Assembly (NCBI RefSeq): GCF_001885905.1
Contig: NZ_JXKM01000002.1
Span: forward strand, 1 to 64,000
Source of the DNA: Enterococcus devriesei
GTDB lineage: Bacteria > Bacillota > Bacilli > Lactobacillales > Enterococcaceae
DNA length: 64,000 nucleotides
Direction of reading: 5' to 3'
Each line of letters begins with the position of its first letter. The stretch's first letter is position 1. This document shows positions 55,353-64,000 of the stretch, piece by piece. The translations under genes and the position numbers were made by a program. Below the pieces are notes generated by a model that ran no database searches, had not been told where the DNA came from, and was given only the letters and a program-made list of their open reading frames with translations.

Positions 55353-56312
55353 ATGGTGGATACAGTAAATCAAAAGAAAAAAATTAGTCTTCCTTTTAAA
55401 AAGAAGACTATCGCTAAGGAACAGCTTAGTCGTGGAGAGAAAATTTTTAACGCGGTTAACACTTTCTTCTTCCTGCTGTTCACTTTCGTATGCGCATATC
55501 CGTTTTATTATATTTTTATCAATACTATCTCAGATAACAAGCTGAGTGCTGCAGGAAAAATATTATTCCTACCAAAAGGAATCCATTTTGAAAACTACCT
55601 TAAAATCTTTGAGATACCAAATATTTCCAGTGCTTTTACCATTAGCATCGCTCGTACGCTAATTGGGACGGCGCTGACGGTATTATGTTGCGCCTTTCTT
55701 GGCTTCATGATGACTCAGACTAAGATGACTGGACGAAAATTTGTTTACCGTTTCTTCGTTACGACGATGTATGTTAGTGCTGGAACGATCCCCGTTTATA
55801 TATTGTTCACGCAACTAGGATTACTAGATAATTTCCTAGTATATATTATTCCTGGAATGGTTTCAGCATACAACATGGTCTTAGTTAAGACATACTGTGA
55901 ATCAAGTATTCCAGCGTCATTGCAAGAATCTGCTGAGATTGACGGTGCAGGTATACTGACGGTTTTTTTCAAAGTGGTCTTGCCATTGATGGTTCCGATT
56001 TTAGCAACATTAGCTATTTTTACCGCGGTGGGTCAATGGAATAACTTTATGGATACTGTGCTTTATGTTACGAGAGAAGACTTGCATACTCTGCAATACG
56101 TTCTTTATCGCTATTTAACACAGGCGACAGCGTTAGCGAATGAGGTCAATTCAGGAAATATGGCAGCCGATCAAATCGCAGCAAATGCTCAAACTGCTCA
56201 ATCTGTGAAATTGACTGTAACAATGTGTGTGGTTTTACCGATCTTCGCAATTTACCCGTTTTTCCAAAGATTCTTTGTTAAAGGGATAACTATTGGTGCG
56301 GTGAAAGGCTAG
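55353..56312 (+). CDS. Carbohydrate ABC permease, YtcP type (CUT1)
   Basis: The 319-residue protein has a basic N-terminal tail, six helices and the EAA motif ASLQESAEIDGAGILTVFFKVVLPLMVPILA (about residues 191-221). YtcP/LplC-type permeases always accompany an LplB-type partner, and here the two are 13 bases apart. Start ATG 55353 follows AAGGAGTG. Confidence 0.94.
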   Translation: MVDTVNQKKKISLPFKKKTIAKEQLSRGEKIFNAVNTFFFLLFTFVCAYPFYYIFINTISDNKLSAAGKILFLPKGIHFENYLKIFEIPNISSAFTISIARTLIGTALTVLCCAFLGFMMTQTKMTGRKFVYRFFVTTMYVSAGTIPVYILFTQLGLLDNFLVYIIPGMVSAYNMVLVKTYCESSIPASLQESAEIDGAGILTVFFKVVLPLMVPILATLAIFTAVGQWNNFMDTVLYVTREDLHTLQYVLYRYLTQATALANEVNSGNMAADQIAANAQTAQSVKLTVTMCVVLPIFAIYPFFQRFFVKGITIGAVKG

Positions 56313-56354
56313 GTCGTGAAATAAAAAGAGTAAAAGTATTTGGAGGGAATCTTT

Positions 56355-58067
56355 TTGAAAAAAAATATCTGGAAGAAACTAGGAATCACACTGATGGTTG
56401 GCGGAATACTAGCTTCAACAGCAGGCTGTAGTTCAGACAGCTCTGGCTCAGCAAAAGAAAAAAATAGTGATCCAAATGCGTTAACGATCTTTTCTGAATC
56501 TTCAACCTACGAAGGAAAAGTCGGCGGCTATGTAGGAAAGGCTATTAAAGAGGCAACCGGTGTATCTTTGTCAGTTGTTCCCAATACGGTAGGCGGCACT
56601 AGTCGCTTGGAAACGCGTTTGACTACCGGTGACTTAGGAGATTTAATGGTCTTTACAAATTCTGATGATTTCAACAAGGCTATCAAAGCTGGTGTTGTCG
56701 CGGATATATCAAAAGACATGAAAGATATGAAAAACATTAATCGATTCACTGATGCAGTAAACCGGATGGAAAAGGAATATGACGGTAAGCTTTATGGAAT
56801 TCCTACTACTGTTTCAGCTGATGCAGAAGTAACGCGAACCAATCCACAAAATATTCCAGCAATGCGTTACGACTACTATAAAGAACTAGGCAGTCCACAA
56901 GTGAAAAATTATTGGGACTATCTAGATTTAGCTGAGCAAATGATGAAAACGCATCCCAAGACTGATAAAGGCGATAAAATGTATGGTATTTCATTGTTCA
57001 GTGAATGGGATGGAAAATCGATCAACTTATTGAGAGGCTTAGCAAATAATTTCGGATACACTGACAGAGATGGCCTAAATACTTATAACTTCTTAGAGGT
57101 TGGTGTAAAAGATGATTCGATGAAGGATATTTTAGCGGAGAATAGTATATATATGCAAGGCTTGTCTTGGCTGAATGACGCTCATCGTCGTGGTATCTTG
57201 GATCCCGATTCTGCATCTCAAACTTGGGAAGACTATTTGAAAAAAGCTGAAAAAGGACAATCAGCATTATTAATGTGGGGTTATATGGGGGAGTTGAATT
57301 ACAACCCTACGAATCCTAATATGACAGCTCAATCTAAAGGATACAAAATGGTGCCCAATGACACTATGGTAGCCGTAGACGCGAAGACTTCCACTATTGG
57401 TAATAATTGGTTCTGGGCTATCAGTTCTAAATCTAAGAAAAAAGAGAAAGCGCTGAAATTCTTGGATTATATGTATTCAGATGAAGGAGCAATGATGTAT
57501 GAGAACGGACCTCAAGGCGTTCTTTGGGATCTAAATAAAGAAGGAAAACCTGAATTGACAGAATTGGGTCAAAACTTCGGTAGTTCTGATACCAAAGCAT
57601 CTAAAGATGTCGGTGGTGGCGCGATCGCTGATACCTTCAAAAAGTTGGTCAATGGTCCGACGATCGATCAGAACGCAATCAACCCGTTGTATGAGGAACC
57701 CAGTTTACGTACGATCTGGACTTCTTACTTGAAAGAATCCGCTACTCCTTTGGATAAAGAATGGACCGCTGATTACGGTGGCGCATTGAATGCCAAAGAG
57801 TATTTAGTAGAAAAAGGGCAATCAGTGAGCTATCCAGTGGTTGATGTGCCAACGTGGAAATATGACGATGATTTGGAAGTCGTTGTTAACCAAGTAGGTG
57901 ATGTAATTAAGGAATACTCATGGAAAATGATTTATGCAAATGATGAAGCAACCTTTAATTCATTAAAAAAGGAAATGCTCGAAAAAACGACCAATTTGGG
58001 TTATAAAAAATGTGTTGATTTCGAAACTAAACAAGCGAAAGTCTGGACCGACGCGCGAGGACAGTAG
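56355..58067 (+). CDS. Extracellular solute-binding lipoprotein (family 1, LplA-type)
   Basis: From TTG 56355 (GGAGGG seven bases upstream) the protein has 570 residues. Its signal peptide ends in STAGCSSD, a lipobox with Cys about residue 25. Large size (over 500 residues) is typical for binding proteins of the LplA/YtcQ class, which take up polymeric sugars such as rhamnogalacturonan, alginate or host-glycan fragments. Sequence features include ALTIFSESSTYEGKVGGYVGK and GGGAIADTFKKLVNGPTID. It belongs to the operon of the two permeases. Confidence 0.93.
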   Translation: MKKNIWKKLGITLMVGGILASTAGCSSDSSGSAKEKNSDPNALTIFSESSTYEGKVGGYVGKAIKEATGVSLSVVPNTVGGTSRLETRLTTGDLGDLMVFTNSDDFNKAIKAGVVADISKDMKDMKNINRFTDAVNRMEKEYDGKLYGIPTTVSADAEVTRTNPQNIPAMRYDYYKELGSPQVKNYWDYLDLAEQMMKTHPKTDKGDKMYGISLFSEWDGKSINLLRGLANNFGYTDRDGLNTYNFLEVGVKDDSMKDILAENSIYMQGLSWLNDAHRRGILDPDSASQTWEDYLKKAEKGQSALLMWGYMGELNYNPTNPNMTAQSKGYKMVPNDTMVAVDAKTSTIGNNWFWAISSKSKKKEKALKFLDYMYSDEGAMMYENGPQGVLWDLNKEGKPELTELGQNFGSSDTKASKDVGGGAIADTFKKLVNGPTIDQNAINPLYEEPSLRTIWTSYLKESATPLDKEWTADYGGALNAKEYLVEKGQSVSYPVVDVPTWKYDDDLEVVVNQVGDVIKEYSWKMIYANDEATFNSLKKEMLEKTTNLGYKKCVDFETKQAKVWTDARGQ

Positions 58068-58091
58068 CTTACGAAAGAAAAATGGTGAGAT

Positions 58092-58173
58092 AAACAGGTG
58101 AAATGACTCAAACATAGAAGATGACCTAGACCAAAGCTGGTCTTCTTCTGTGAGTCGTTCACCTGTTTTGATT
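58092..58173 (+). terminator. Long imperfect hairpin after the solute-binding protein gene
   Basis: AACAGGTGAA-TGACTC in the left arm pairs with GAGTC-TTCACCTGTT in the right. A central hairpin AGACCA-AAGC-TGGTCT sits on top, and TTTGATTT follows. It can end the transporter transcript or protect its 3' end. Confidence 0.8.
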
Positions 58174-58279
58174 TACTGAATTACTAAGAAGGATATCTTG
58201 ATTTGGTACTGTAGAAATTTGAAAAATATTCGTCAAATTAACAATTAGAATAGGAATATCCATCTAGAAGGAGCAATGA

Positions 58280-58896
58280 ATGAATCAAAATTTAGCAATC
58301 AAAATATATGAAGGTAGTCTTTTTATCACTAAATTGGCATTGATGAATTTATGTTGGATAATTTTTACCTTGTTAGGAGGTGTGATCTTTGGAGTCATAC
58401 CGGCGACATTGACGCTAGCCGAAGTATTCAGAAAAACAATTGTCTCAAGCGATGAGTTCAACTGGTTTCGTCATGCTTGGCGTACTTATTTTGTTTATAT
58501 GAAAAAATATTTTGTTGTTTCTCTTCTTTTCGTGGAATCAATTTGTGTTTGATTTTGAGTTATTACACATTAGGCTTCAAGTACGTCATCTTCAAGAGTG
58601 TGATCGTGATTACGGCGTTCTATGTTAATTGCGCGGTGTTACCATATTTGACAATTAATGAAGTGCACTTTCAGCTTCCGATAAAAGTGCTTCTTAAAAA
58701 TTCAGCCTTGTTACCAGTATTCTGGACTACGACTACTTTAAAAATCATAGCGGTGTCAGTAGCCGTTATACTTTTAAGCTATTTAATTCCCGGTGGCATA
58801 CCATTCTTTAGCTTCGCAATACCAATCTATCTTAACACCTTTTTCATTTTAACTCGTTGGCAGAACTATTTGAAAACTGAAGGCAGGGAAATTTAA
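58280..58896 (+). pseudogene. DUF624 (YesL-like) membrane protein gene with a frameshift
   Basis: The first frame (58280-58552) gives MNQNLAIKIYEGSLFITKLALMNLCWIIFTLLGG and on, the start of a YesL-like protein. It stops early after FVVSLLFVESICV. The second frame carries on from about 58533 with GINLCLILSYYTLGFKYVIF to the stop at 58896. Adding one base at the GG of 58532-58535 would join them into about 205 residues, the normal DUF624 length with five or six helices. DUF624 genes usually accompany LplB/YtcP transporters and YesMN. A sequencing error, a true mutation, or slippage are all possible. Confidence 0.85.
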
Positions 58897-60287
58897 TGTT
58901 GAAATGCTTGATTGTAGATGATGAATATATCAGTCGAGAAGGCTTAATTGACTCACTGGAATGGGCAGAATTTGAGATTACGATTGTAGGGGCAGCACAA
59001 AATGGTGTAGAGGGACTACGACTGTTTGAAGAACATCGACCAGATATCGTGGTGACAGATGTCAAAATGCCGCTCATGGATGGTCTTTCAATGACTAAAG
59101 AAATCATGAACATTGATCCAACAACGAAAATCATTTTACTGTCGGCATATGGAGAATTTTCTTATGCACAGGAAGCTATTAAGTATGGTGTCAGTTATTA
59201 TTTGTTGAAACCGGTAGATGAAGAAGAACTGCGCAATACGATTCAAGAGGTGGTAGAGGAAATTAGAGTGAGTCAAGCTTTATCTTCAGACAAACAGATC
59301 ACCGAATTATTTACGGCTCAAAAGTATGTCCTTTGTAAAAATGAGGAACTTTTTATCCGAATTGGTGATAAAGACCTCTTTTTTGAAAAAATGATTGTTG
59401 CACAAGGTTTTTTCAGATCAAAATTCATTCAAATCTATGTCATCCCTCAGGGAAGAATGTATCCTATGCTGGAAACACTGTCTAAGGGTTTTTATAGTTT
59501 ATCTCATCAAGACGGAAATTTAGTTGAAGCATACAATGAAGCAAATAAAGCTTTTCGCAGTGCCAATTTTTGGCAGGTAGATAAAGAGACGTTCCATAAT
59601 GTTGATCAGCAATGGTACAAGTGGAAAAAATCTGCAAAAATGCGAAACGATACTATCGATATGGTGACTGTGACCTTATTAGAAAATACAAGTGGAAATA
59701 GATTGCAACATTTAGTCCAGACATTAGAAGGATTTATTCGAGTTTTGAAACAGTTTTGTGGAATCGATAAAGAGCAGATTTATTTTTATTGTTATGAACT
59801 GATTCATCATTTAGACGAACGTTTTTTCCTATTTAACGATCAAAACGACAAACAACGGTTCAAAGAGCACCTTTATCAAAATGAAGTTTTTGAAGATCTT
59901 ACCAGTTTTTTGAAAAGAGAGATTATAATTTTGTTTGATACAAACGAGTTGTCTCCAACTGACAATAAGATTATTTCTAAAGTTAAAAATATCATTCATG
60001 AACAATACATGGAAAACATTGGTAGCAAATCGATTGCTGAACAGATTTTTCTCAGTCCTAACTATATGGGTCAATTGTTTAAGGAAGTGACCGGTAAGTA
60101 TCTGAATGATTATATTTTGGAAGTTCGGATGAAAGAAGCCAAAAAGAAACTTATAGAGACAGATAAGAGCTTAAGCGTGATAGCTGAGGAAGTAGGAACT
60201 TCTTCTCAAGCATACTTCACGAGCTTGTTTAAGAAGGTTTATCAAATGACACCGAAAGAATATCGAAGAAAAATTAAAAAAATATAG
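58896..60287 (+). CDS. Response regulator with AraC-type DNA-binding domain (YesN type)
   Basis: The 463-residue protein has a receiver domain (residues 1-120) with Asp-Asp in LIVDDEY, phosphoacceptor Asp55 in VVTDVKMPLMDG and Lys105 in YYLLKPVDEEE. A middle region of unknown fold follows, and a C-terminal AraC double helix-turn-helix (about 365-463: IAEQIFLSPNYMGQLFKEVTGKYLNDYI and VIAEEVGTSSQAYFTSLFKKVYQMTPKEYRR). It is the natural partner of the YesM kinase at 52519 and probably activates the transporter and lyase genes. The ATG overlaps the DUF624 stop (TAATG). Confidence 0.94.
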   Translation: MLKCLIVDDEYISREGLIDSLEWAEFEITIVGAAQNGVEGLRLFEEHRPDIVVTDVKMPLMDGLSMTKEIMNIDPTTKIILLSAYGEFSYAQEAIKYGVSYYLLKPVDEEELRNTIQEVVEEIRVSQALSSDKQITELFTAQKYVLCKNEELFIRIGDKDLFFEKMIVAQGFFRSKFIQIYVIPQGRMYPMLETLSKGFYSLSHQDGNLVEAYNEANKAFRSANFWQVDKETFHNVDQQWYKWKKSAKMRNDTIDMVTVTLLENTSGNRLQHLVQTLEGFIRVLKQFCGIDKEQIYFYCYELIHHLDERFFLFNDQNDKQRFKEHLYQNEVFEDLTSFLKREIIILFDTNELSPTDNKIISKVKNIIHEQYMENIGSKSIAEQIFLSPNYMGQLFKEVTGKYLNDYILEVRMKEAKKKLIETDKSLSVIAEEVGTSSQAYFTSLFKKVYQMTPKEYRRKIKKI

Positions 60288-60351
60288 CGAAGAAAAAAAT
60301 CAAGCTACCGGCTATCATAGGCAGCAAAAAAATTCGGAGAGAGTTTAATCA

Positions 60352-63300
60352 ATGGAAAATATCAATATCTTATCATGGAAACAGACACAGAAATCAGCTG
60401 TTCTAACTTATACTCACCCAAATCCTAATAAAAATAATCAATGGACCTATCATGGCTTTCAAGAATTAAATGATCATGCCGCGGATGTCATAGACTATTG
60501 GGGAATTCGAATCGAACCAGAAGCAGACTTTCCTTCGCAGTGGATAGAGATCACACTTACTTGTAGTCTCAAAAAAAATCCAGCTCCTGAAGCATTGATT
60601 ACGACCAAAGGAAAGATTTATCTGGAAGGCGGAAAAGCAACTGAACTTTCATTTGAAAGTTTCGACTATGACCGCGGTATGTCCATTTTATTTAAAGCTG
60701 TAACTCAAATAGCTTTTTCTGCACCTATAAAATTGCTTATCTGTGAATTTATTCCTGCACCAAGAGTACTTTTGACTGCAGCAATCAAAGGGAAGCCACT
60801 GAAGGATCAGGTTAACTATGATTTCACTGTCAGTAATACGACTCACGAAATAATTCCGTTGCAGTTGATGATTGAAAGAGAAGGCTGGCAAGTTTTAGAT
60901 GCTAAGCTGGCAGCTCCCAATGATGGGGCTGTTGAAGAACTTACCACAGAGCTAGCTGTCGGTGAAACGAAAACCTATCGGTTAGTGGTGAAAAATACCA
61001 CTCGTTTTCCAGCTTTTGCTCGCGAAACGCAAAAAATAGTTGCTATCAGTGGCGGTTTTCAAAGTAGTTGCCAGTTTGTTACGGTAGCTCATAGTGAAGA
61101 TTTGCTGACTAATTTATCACTGATGGATATTTGTGAGATTAAAGAGAAAATTCAAGAAGCGGACTGGGCCAAAACAAAATTTCAACAGCTATATAAGCAA
61201 GCTAAGAATTGGCAAGTACCGAAGATTGATCCAAAGCGTTCCTACCTTTTCTTAACCCGCCAATCAGATGAAGCTGGCAATGCTGCCTTAATGTATCTTT
61301 TGACTGACGAGCAGGTATTTGCTGAAAAGGCAGCAGCCTTTTTGAGAGAATTCATTCGAGATGATTACGGCTATCTCGTCTTTCCCCATGGAGGAAATCA
61401 GGAATTGGTACATGAAGGCGAGTTTTTCAAGCATACAGCTCTGGCTTATGATCGAATCAAACATGCAGGTTTATTGTCTAATGATGAAGAAACACGACTT
61501 GAGCAAGCTTTCAGATTCTTCATGAAGATAATTGAGGATGAGTGTCAGAAGGGAAGAGTATCCAATTGGAATTTGGCGGAGCTTTCAGGTGTGATTACTT
61601 GCGCTGCTGTCTTACAGGATCTGGACCGAGTAGACTTCTTCTTAGAACACATGAATGGTGTTCGCGGACATATCGCTCGAGGAATTCTCGATGATGGATG
61701 GTGGTATGAAGCATCTATCGGCTACAATCTTTTGGCGATGGGACTATTTTTGGAAATTTGTCAAATCATCGATAAATGGGATTATAATTTAAGATACGAG
61801 AAAATCCCGGGAAACTATGCGTCTTATTACAATTTAGATGAAAAAAAATTACCGCTGGAGGATCAGATCGACGGTTTGGTGAGTGATGTTTGGGGACCGT
61901 CTGAGAATAATAGTCGCTCTATCGAGATGCTGGTGGACAGTTTATTCGCTTTTTATGATGAGCAGGGAGTGATCTTCGGAATGAATGACTCCGGCGAGAG
62001 CCGGGCAGTAGGGGTTCATTTGATGGACCCACGTTTCGATTTAGCATACCATCTGTATCCGAAGTCGGAAATGCTCCCACTTTTACACACGATTCAGCCG
62101 GAGGACCGAGATTTATTATTTGGCTTGGCGGAGTTACCGAGCTATCAAGAATCTGATACTCACATCTATCAGCAAACGGTCAAAGCGGACGTTGCTGGTA
62201 TTACTTTACTACGTACTCAAAACAAAGATGTACCACCAAACGAGCGCTATCAAGTGAGCTTGAAGACCGGGATTTTAGGAGGAGCACATGGACATTATGA
62301 TCGCTTGGCTTTAAATTCTATCCGTCGCTTTGGCAAAAATTTCTATAATCCAGAAAATATTTGGTATGCTTATCATACTTTTATGTATAAATTTTTTGTG
62401 CAGAATTCGATCACCCATAACATGACAGTGGTAGATCTGAAGCAACAAGACCCCAAAGAAGCTGTCACGAAGGAAGTATACTCTGGCGAACAGCTTCAAT
62501 ATGCTCTGCAAGAGATAACGACTCAGTGGTGCAATCCTCCTTATGGTGGCTGGCGGGTCGGAGAAGATGAGACTTTTGAGGAGCGCTGTTGGAAGGAAGG
62601 CCGTTATGTACCGCTTCCAACTGAACAGCCCGCTTATTCCGTACGAACAGATTTTACTGAGGATATCTTACAACGAAGAGCCACGTTGGTGACCGATGAT
62701 TATGTGGTCATCGCCGATTATTTAGCTGGTAATCAAGAGCATGATTTTGATTGTTTGTTTCATGTTAGTGGTCTTCAAAAAATCTGTCATCCTGAAGCGG
62801 AAAAAAGTCATCGACTAACAAAGGATCTCAGTGACAGCTGTGCTTTTGAAATCGGAGAAAATGAACAGCTTCATTACGATCATTTTTCAGAGCAGCTGGA
62901 TAGTAATCCCCTTAGCAGTGGCCAGTTCGTGACTGAATGCCATTGGTTTAAAGCCAAGGATCAAGTGCGTCTAGACTGTTCAGTAGAGATGTCTAAGTAC
63001 AATGATCAGGGCTGGCTAACACCTTTACGAACTTCACAAAACGTACCCGGTTTACTGAAAATGGCACTTCATTCTGTTGATCAAGAGGAAAAGGAGGTAA
63101 TTATTGCGTGTGATCCAGAATACTATCAGACACAACAACAGCTCTCTTATCGAATTGAAGCAGATGGAGAAACACTTTATGAAAATCAGTTGGGTACATG
63201 GGTATTAGGACGAGACGACATCCGCCTATCATTAAGGAACACCCATGAGCTTCGTTTGATAACAAACACCAAATACGTTGCCAATGAATATGGCAGCGGT

Positions 63301-63810
63301 ATTGATGTGCCACTACCTGCTGTTTTTTGGGGAGATGGTCAGATAAAAACAAAAGATGGAAAACTAATTTCTTTGAATACTTTACCTTATCAAATGAAAA
63401 ATATTCGACCAGTGTCTGAGCCAAACCGTGATTATCAAGGAGGACCGGTGAAAATTCAAACAAAGTTGATGACTGAAAGCCTGCCTGCAACCCCGATAGC
63501 AGAAAATCAAGTAGCTGAAATGGTTTTTGACCTTTCAGATATTGATCCAAAAGAGTTGGTTGTGAGTATTGGCGGAGATTATCCGTTAGGAAATGAGGCT
63601 GATCGGCGGCGTTTAGTAAGCTTCCGCAAGCGTGGAACAGCAGCTAACTTTCTAATTGTTCTTGAGCAGTACCAAGATCAGCCGATGATAAAAAAAGTTG
63701 AAAAAACTACCACTGGACTGAAGGTTTTTCTAGCTAATGGCAAAGTAGACGAGGTTGTTATTCCAGACACTACTTTGGCCAAAGGCGAGTTTCGGCTACA
63801 CAAAGGGTGA
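60352..63810 (+). CDS. Heparinase II/III family polysaccharide lyase-like protein
   Basis: The 1152-residue protein has no signal peptide, so it should act inside the cell on imported oligosaccharides. An N-terminal beta-rich part (residues 1-260) is followed by an alpha-toroid domain (about 270-600) with RGILDDGWWYEASIGYNLLAMGLF (Tyr452-Tyr458 region). The heparinase II/III sheet domain has GGAHGHYDRLALNSI (His646, His648, Tyr649) and TDDYVVIADYLAG. PL12, PL15, PL21 and related families share this layout. Substrate (heparan, hyaluronan-like, alginate or other uronate polymer) is not decidable here. GGAGAGAG precedes the ATG. Confidence 0.85.
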   Translation: MENINILSWKQTQKSAVLTYTHPNPNKNNQWTYHGFQELNDHAADVIDYWGIRIEPEADFPSQWIEITLTCSLKKNPAPEALITTKGKIYLEGGKATELSFESFDYDRGMSILFKAVTQIAFSAPIKLLICEFIPAPRVLLTAAIKGKPLKDQVNYDFTVSNTTHEIIPLQLMIEREGWQVLDAKLAAPNDGAVEELTTELAVGETKTYRLVVKNTTRFPAFARETQKIVAISGGFQSSCQFVTVAHSEDLLTNLSLMDICEIKEKIQEADWAKTKFQQLYKQAKNWQVPKIDPKRSYLFLTRQSDEAGNAALMYLLTDEQVFAEKAAAFLREFIRDDYGYLVFPHGGNQELVHEGEFFKHTALAYDRIKHAGLLSNDEETRLEQAFRFFMKIIEDECQKGRVSNWNLAELSGVITCAAVLQDLDRVDFFLEHMNGVRGHIARGILDDGWWYEASIGYNLLAMGLFLEICQIIDKWDYNLRYEKIPGNYASYYNLDEKKLPLEDQIDGLVSDVWGPSENNSRSIEMLVDSLFAFYDEQGVIFGMNDSGESRAVGVHLMDPRFDLAYHLYPKSEMLPLLHTIQPEDRDLLFGLAELPSYQESDTHIYQQTVKADVAGITLLRTQNKDVPPNERYQVSLKTGILGGAHGHYDRLALNSIRRFGKNFYNPENIWYAYHTFMYKFFVQNSITHNMTVVDLKQQDPKEAVTKEVYSGEQLQYALQEITTQWCNPPYGGWRVGEDETFEERCWKEGRYVPLPTEQPAYSVRTDFTEDILQRRATLVTDDYVVIADYLAGNQEHDFDCLFHVSGLQKICHPEAEKSHRLTKDLSDSCAFEIGENEQLHYDHFSEQLDSNPLSSGQFVTECHWFKAKDQVRLDCSVEMSKYNDQGWLTPLRTSQNVPGLLKMALHSVDQEEKEVIIACDPEYYQTQQQLSYRIEADGETLYENQLGTWVLGRDDIRLSLRNTHELRLITNTKYVANEYGSGIDVPLPAVFWGDGQIKTKDGKLISLNTLPYQMKNIRPVSEPNRDYQGGPVKIQTKLMTESLPATPIAENQVAEMVFDLSDIDPKELVVSIGGDYPLGNEADRRRLVSFRKRGTAANFLIVLEQYQDQPMIKKVEKTTTGLKVFLANGKVDEVVIPDTTLAKGEFRLHKG

Positions 63811-63814
63811 GAAG

Positions 63815-64000
63815 ATGAAAAAATTTCAAATAGAAATTCCAGCAATTCATGCTGTAGAGATCAAAGGAAATGTTTATCGTCGGACAAAAGAGGAACAACA
63901 ACCCGATGGATTCGCCCTAACAGGAAGTAAGTATGAAAGCTATTTAGATATGTCAAACCCTTTAACGAACACAAGTAACTTTCTTTCTACGATTCCTGCA
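63815..64000 (+). CDS. Start of a gene cut by the window end, unknown function
   Basis: An ATG four bases after the lyase stop, with GGGTGAGAAG before it, opens a frame of at least 62 codons (MKKFQIEIPAIHAVEIKGNVYRR and onwards) that runs off the window. The visible part has no signal peptide and is beta-like and charged. It is co-transcribed with the lyase gene, so it probably belongs to the same polysaccharide pathway. Too little is visible to name a family. Confidence 0.7.
   Translation, partial: MKKFQIEIPAIHAVEIKGNVYRRTKEEQQPDGFALTGSKYESYLDMSNPLTNTSNFLSTIPA

Overview
The window is chromosomal DNA of a low-GC Gram-positive coccus of the order Lactobacillales, almost certainly an Enterococcus. 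The grounds are a sodium-type V-ATPase operon (ntpFIKECGABD plus ntpJ) matching the Enterococcus hirae architecture, with subunit lengths of 156, 593, 458 and 210 residues for K, A, B and D; the IreB regulator; and the local order miaA-hflX-glnR-glnA. Species cannot be fixed from this sequence alone.

Layout. 0-5.5 kb: small membrane and stress genes (DUF1648, CPBP protease, SPFH protein, secreted or membrane nuclease, DUF3788) and clpP behind a CtsR-type operator. 5.5-12.4 kb: phosphodiesterase-miaA-hflX-PLP lyase operon, then glnR-glnA with a GlnR box, then tspO. 12.6-21.5 kb: ireB-ruvX-DUF1292; an FMN lactate-oxidase-like enzyme; an amino-acid ABC binding protein and permease without an ATPase; a divergent TetR/NAD(P)-binding pair with two matching operators; an amidase and an amidohydrolase. 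21.5-28.5 kb: the conserved Firmicutes block rnhC, zapA-cvpA, mutS2, trxA, uvrC. 28.5-34.9 kb: an XRE regulator with an ABC exporter, an aldo/keto reductase, an AGCS symporter and a glutamine amidotransferase. 35.2-46.0 kb: V-ATPase operon and the K+ transporter ntpJ. 46.1-52.1 kb: glyoxalase, Nudix, HD hydrolase plus lipL, DUF1934, rpoE and a CYP152-type P450. 52.5-64.0 kb: a polysaccharide uptake and degradation locus (YesM-type kinase, two CUT1 permeases, lipoprotein, DUF624 gene broken by a frameshift, YesN-type regulator, large heparinase II/III protein, and a gene cut by the window end).

The most unusual signal lies in the V-ATPase operon. Three internal junctions (K-E, E-C, G-A), which in a compact operon need only a few bases, are each expanded to about 260-320 bp by a family of roughly 153-bp units, often in tandem. 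Each unit starts with AAGGAT and ends in the Shine-Dalgarno of the next gene. It carries an outer helix whose arms differ between copies but keep pairing (TTCTGCT/AGCAGAA, TTCCTCT/AGAGGAA, TTCTACT/AGTAGAA), a conserved ATACGG-ATGA block, and a CATTTTTC/GAAAAATG hairpin just before the ribosome binding site. This is compensatory variation of the kind expected for a selected RNA structure. The ntpF leader and the leader of the sensor kinase at 52.4 kb have a similar layout.

For many genes the chosen start is later than the longest open frame, because a good Shine-Dalgarno sits before an internal ATG, GTG or TTG. These choices are given in each entry. No rRNA, tRNA, insertion sequence, prophage or CRISPR array was seen.
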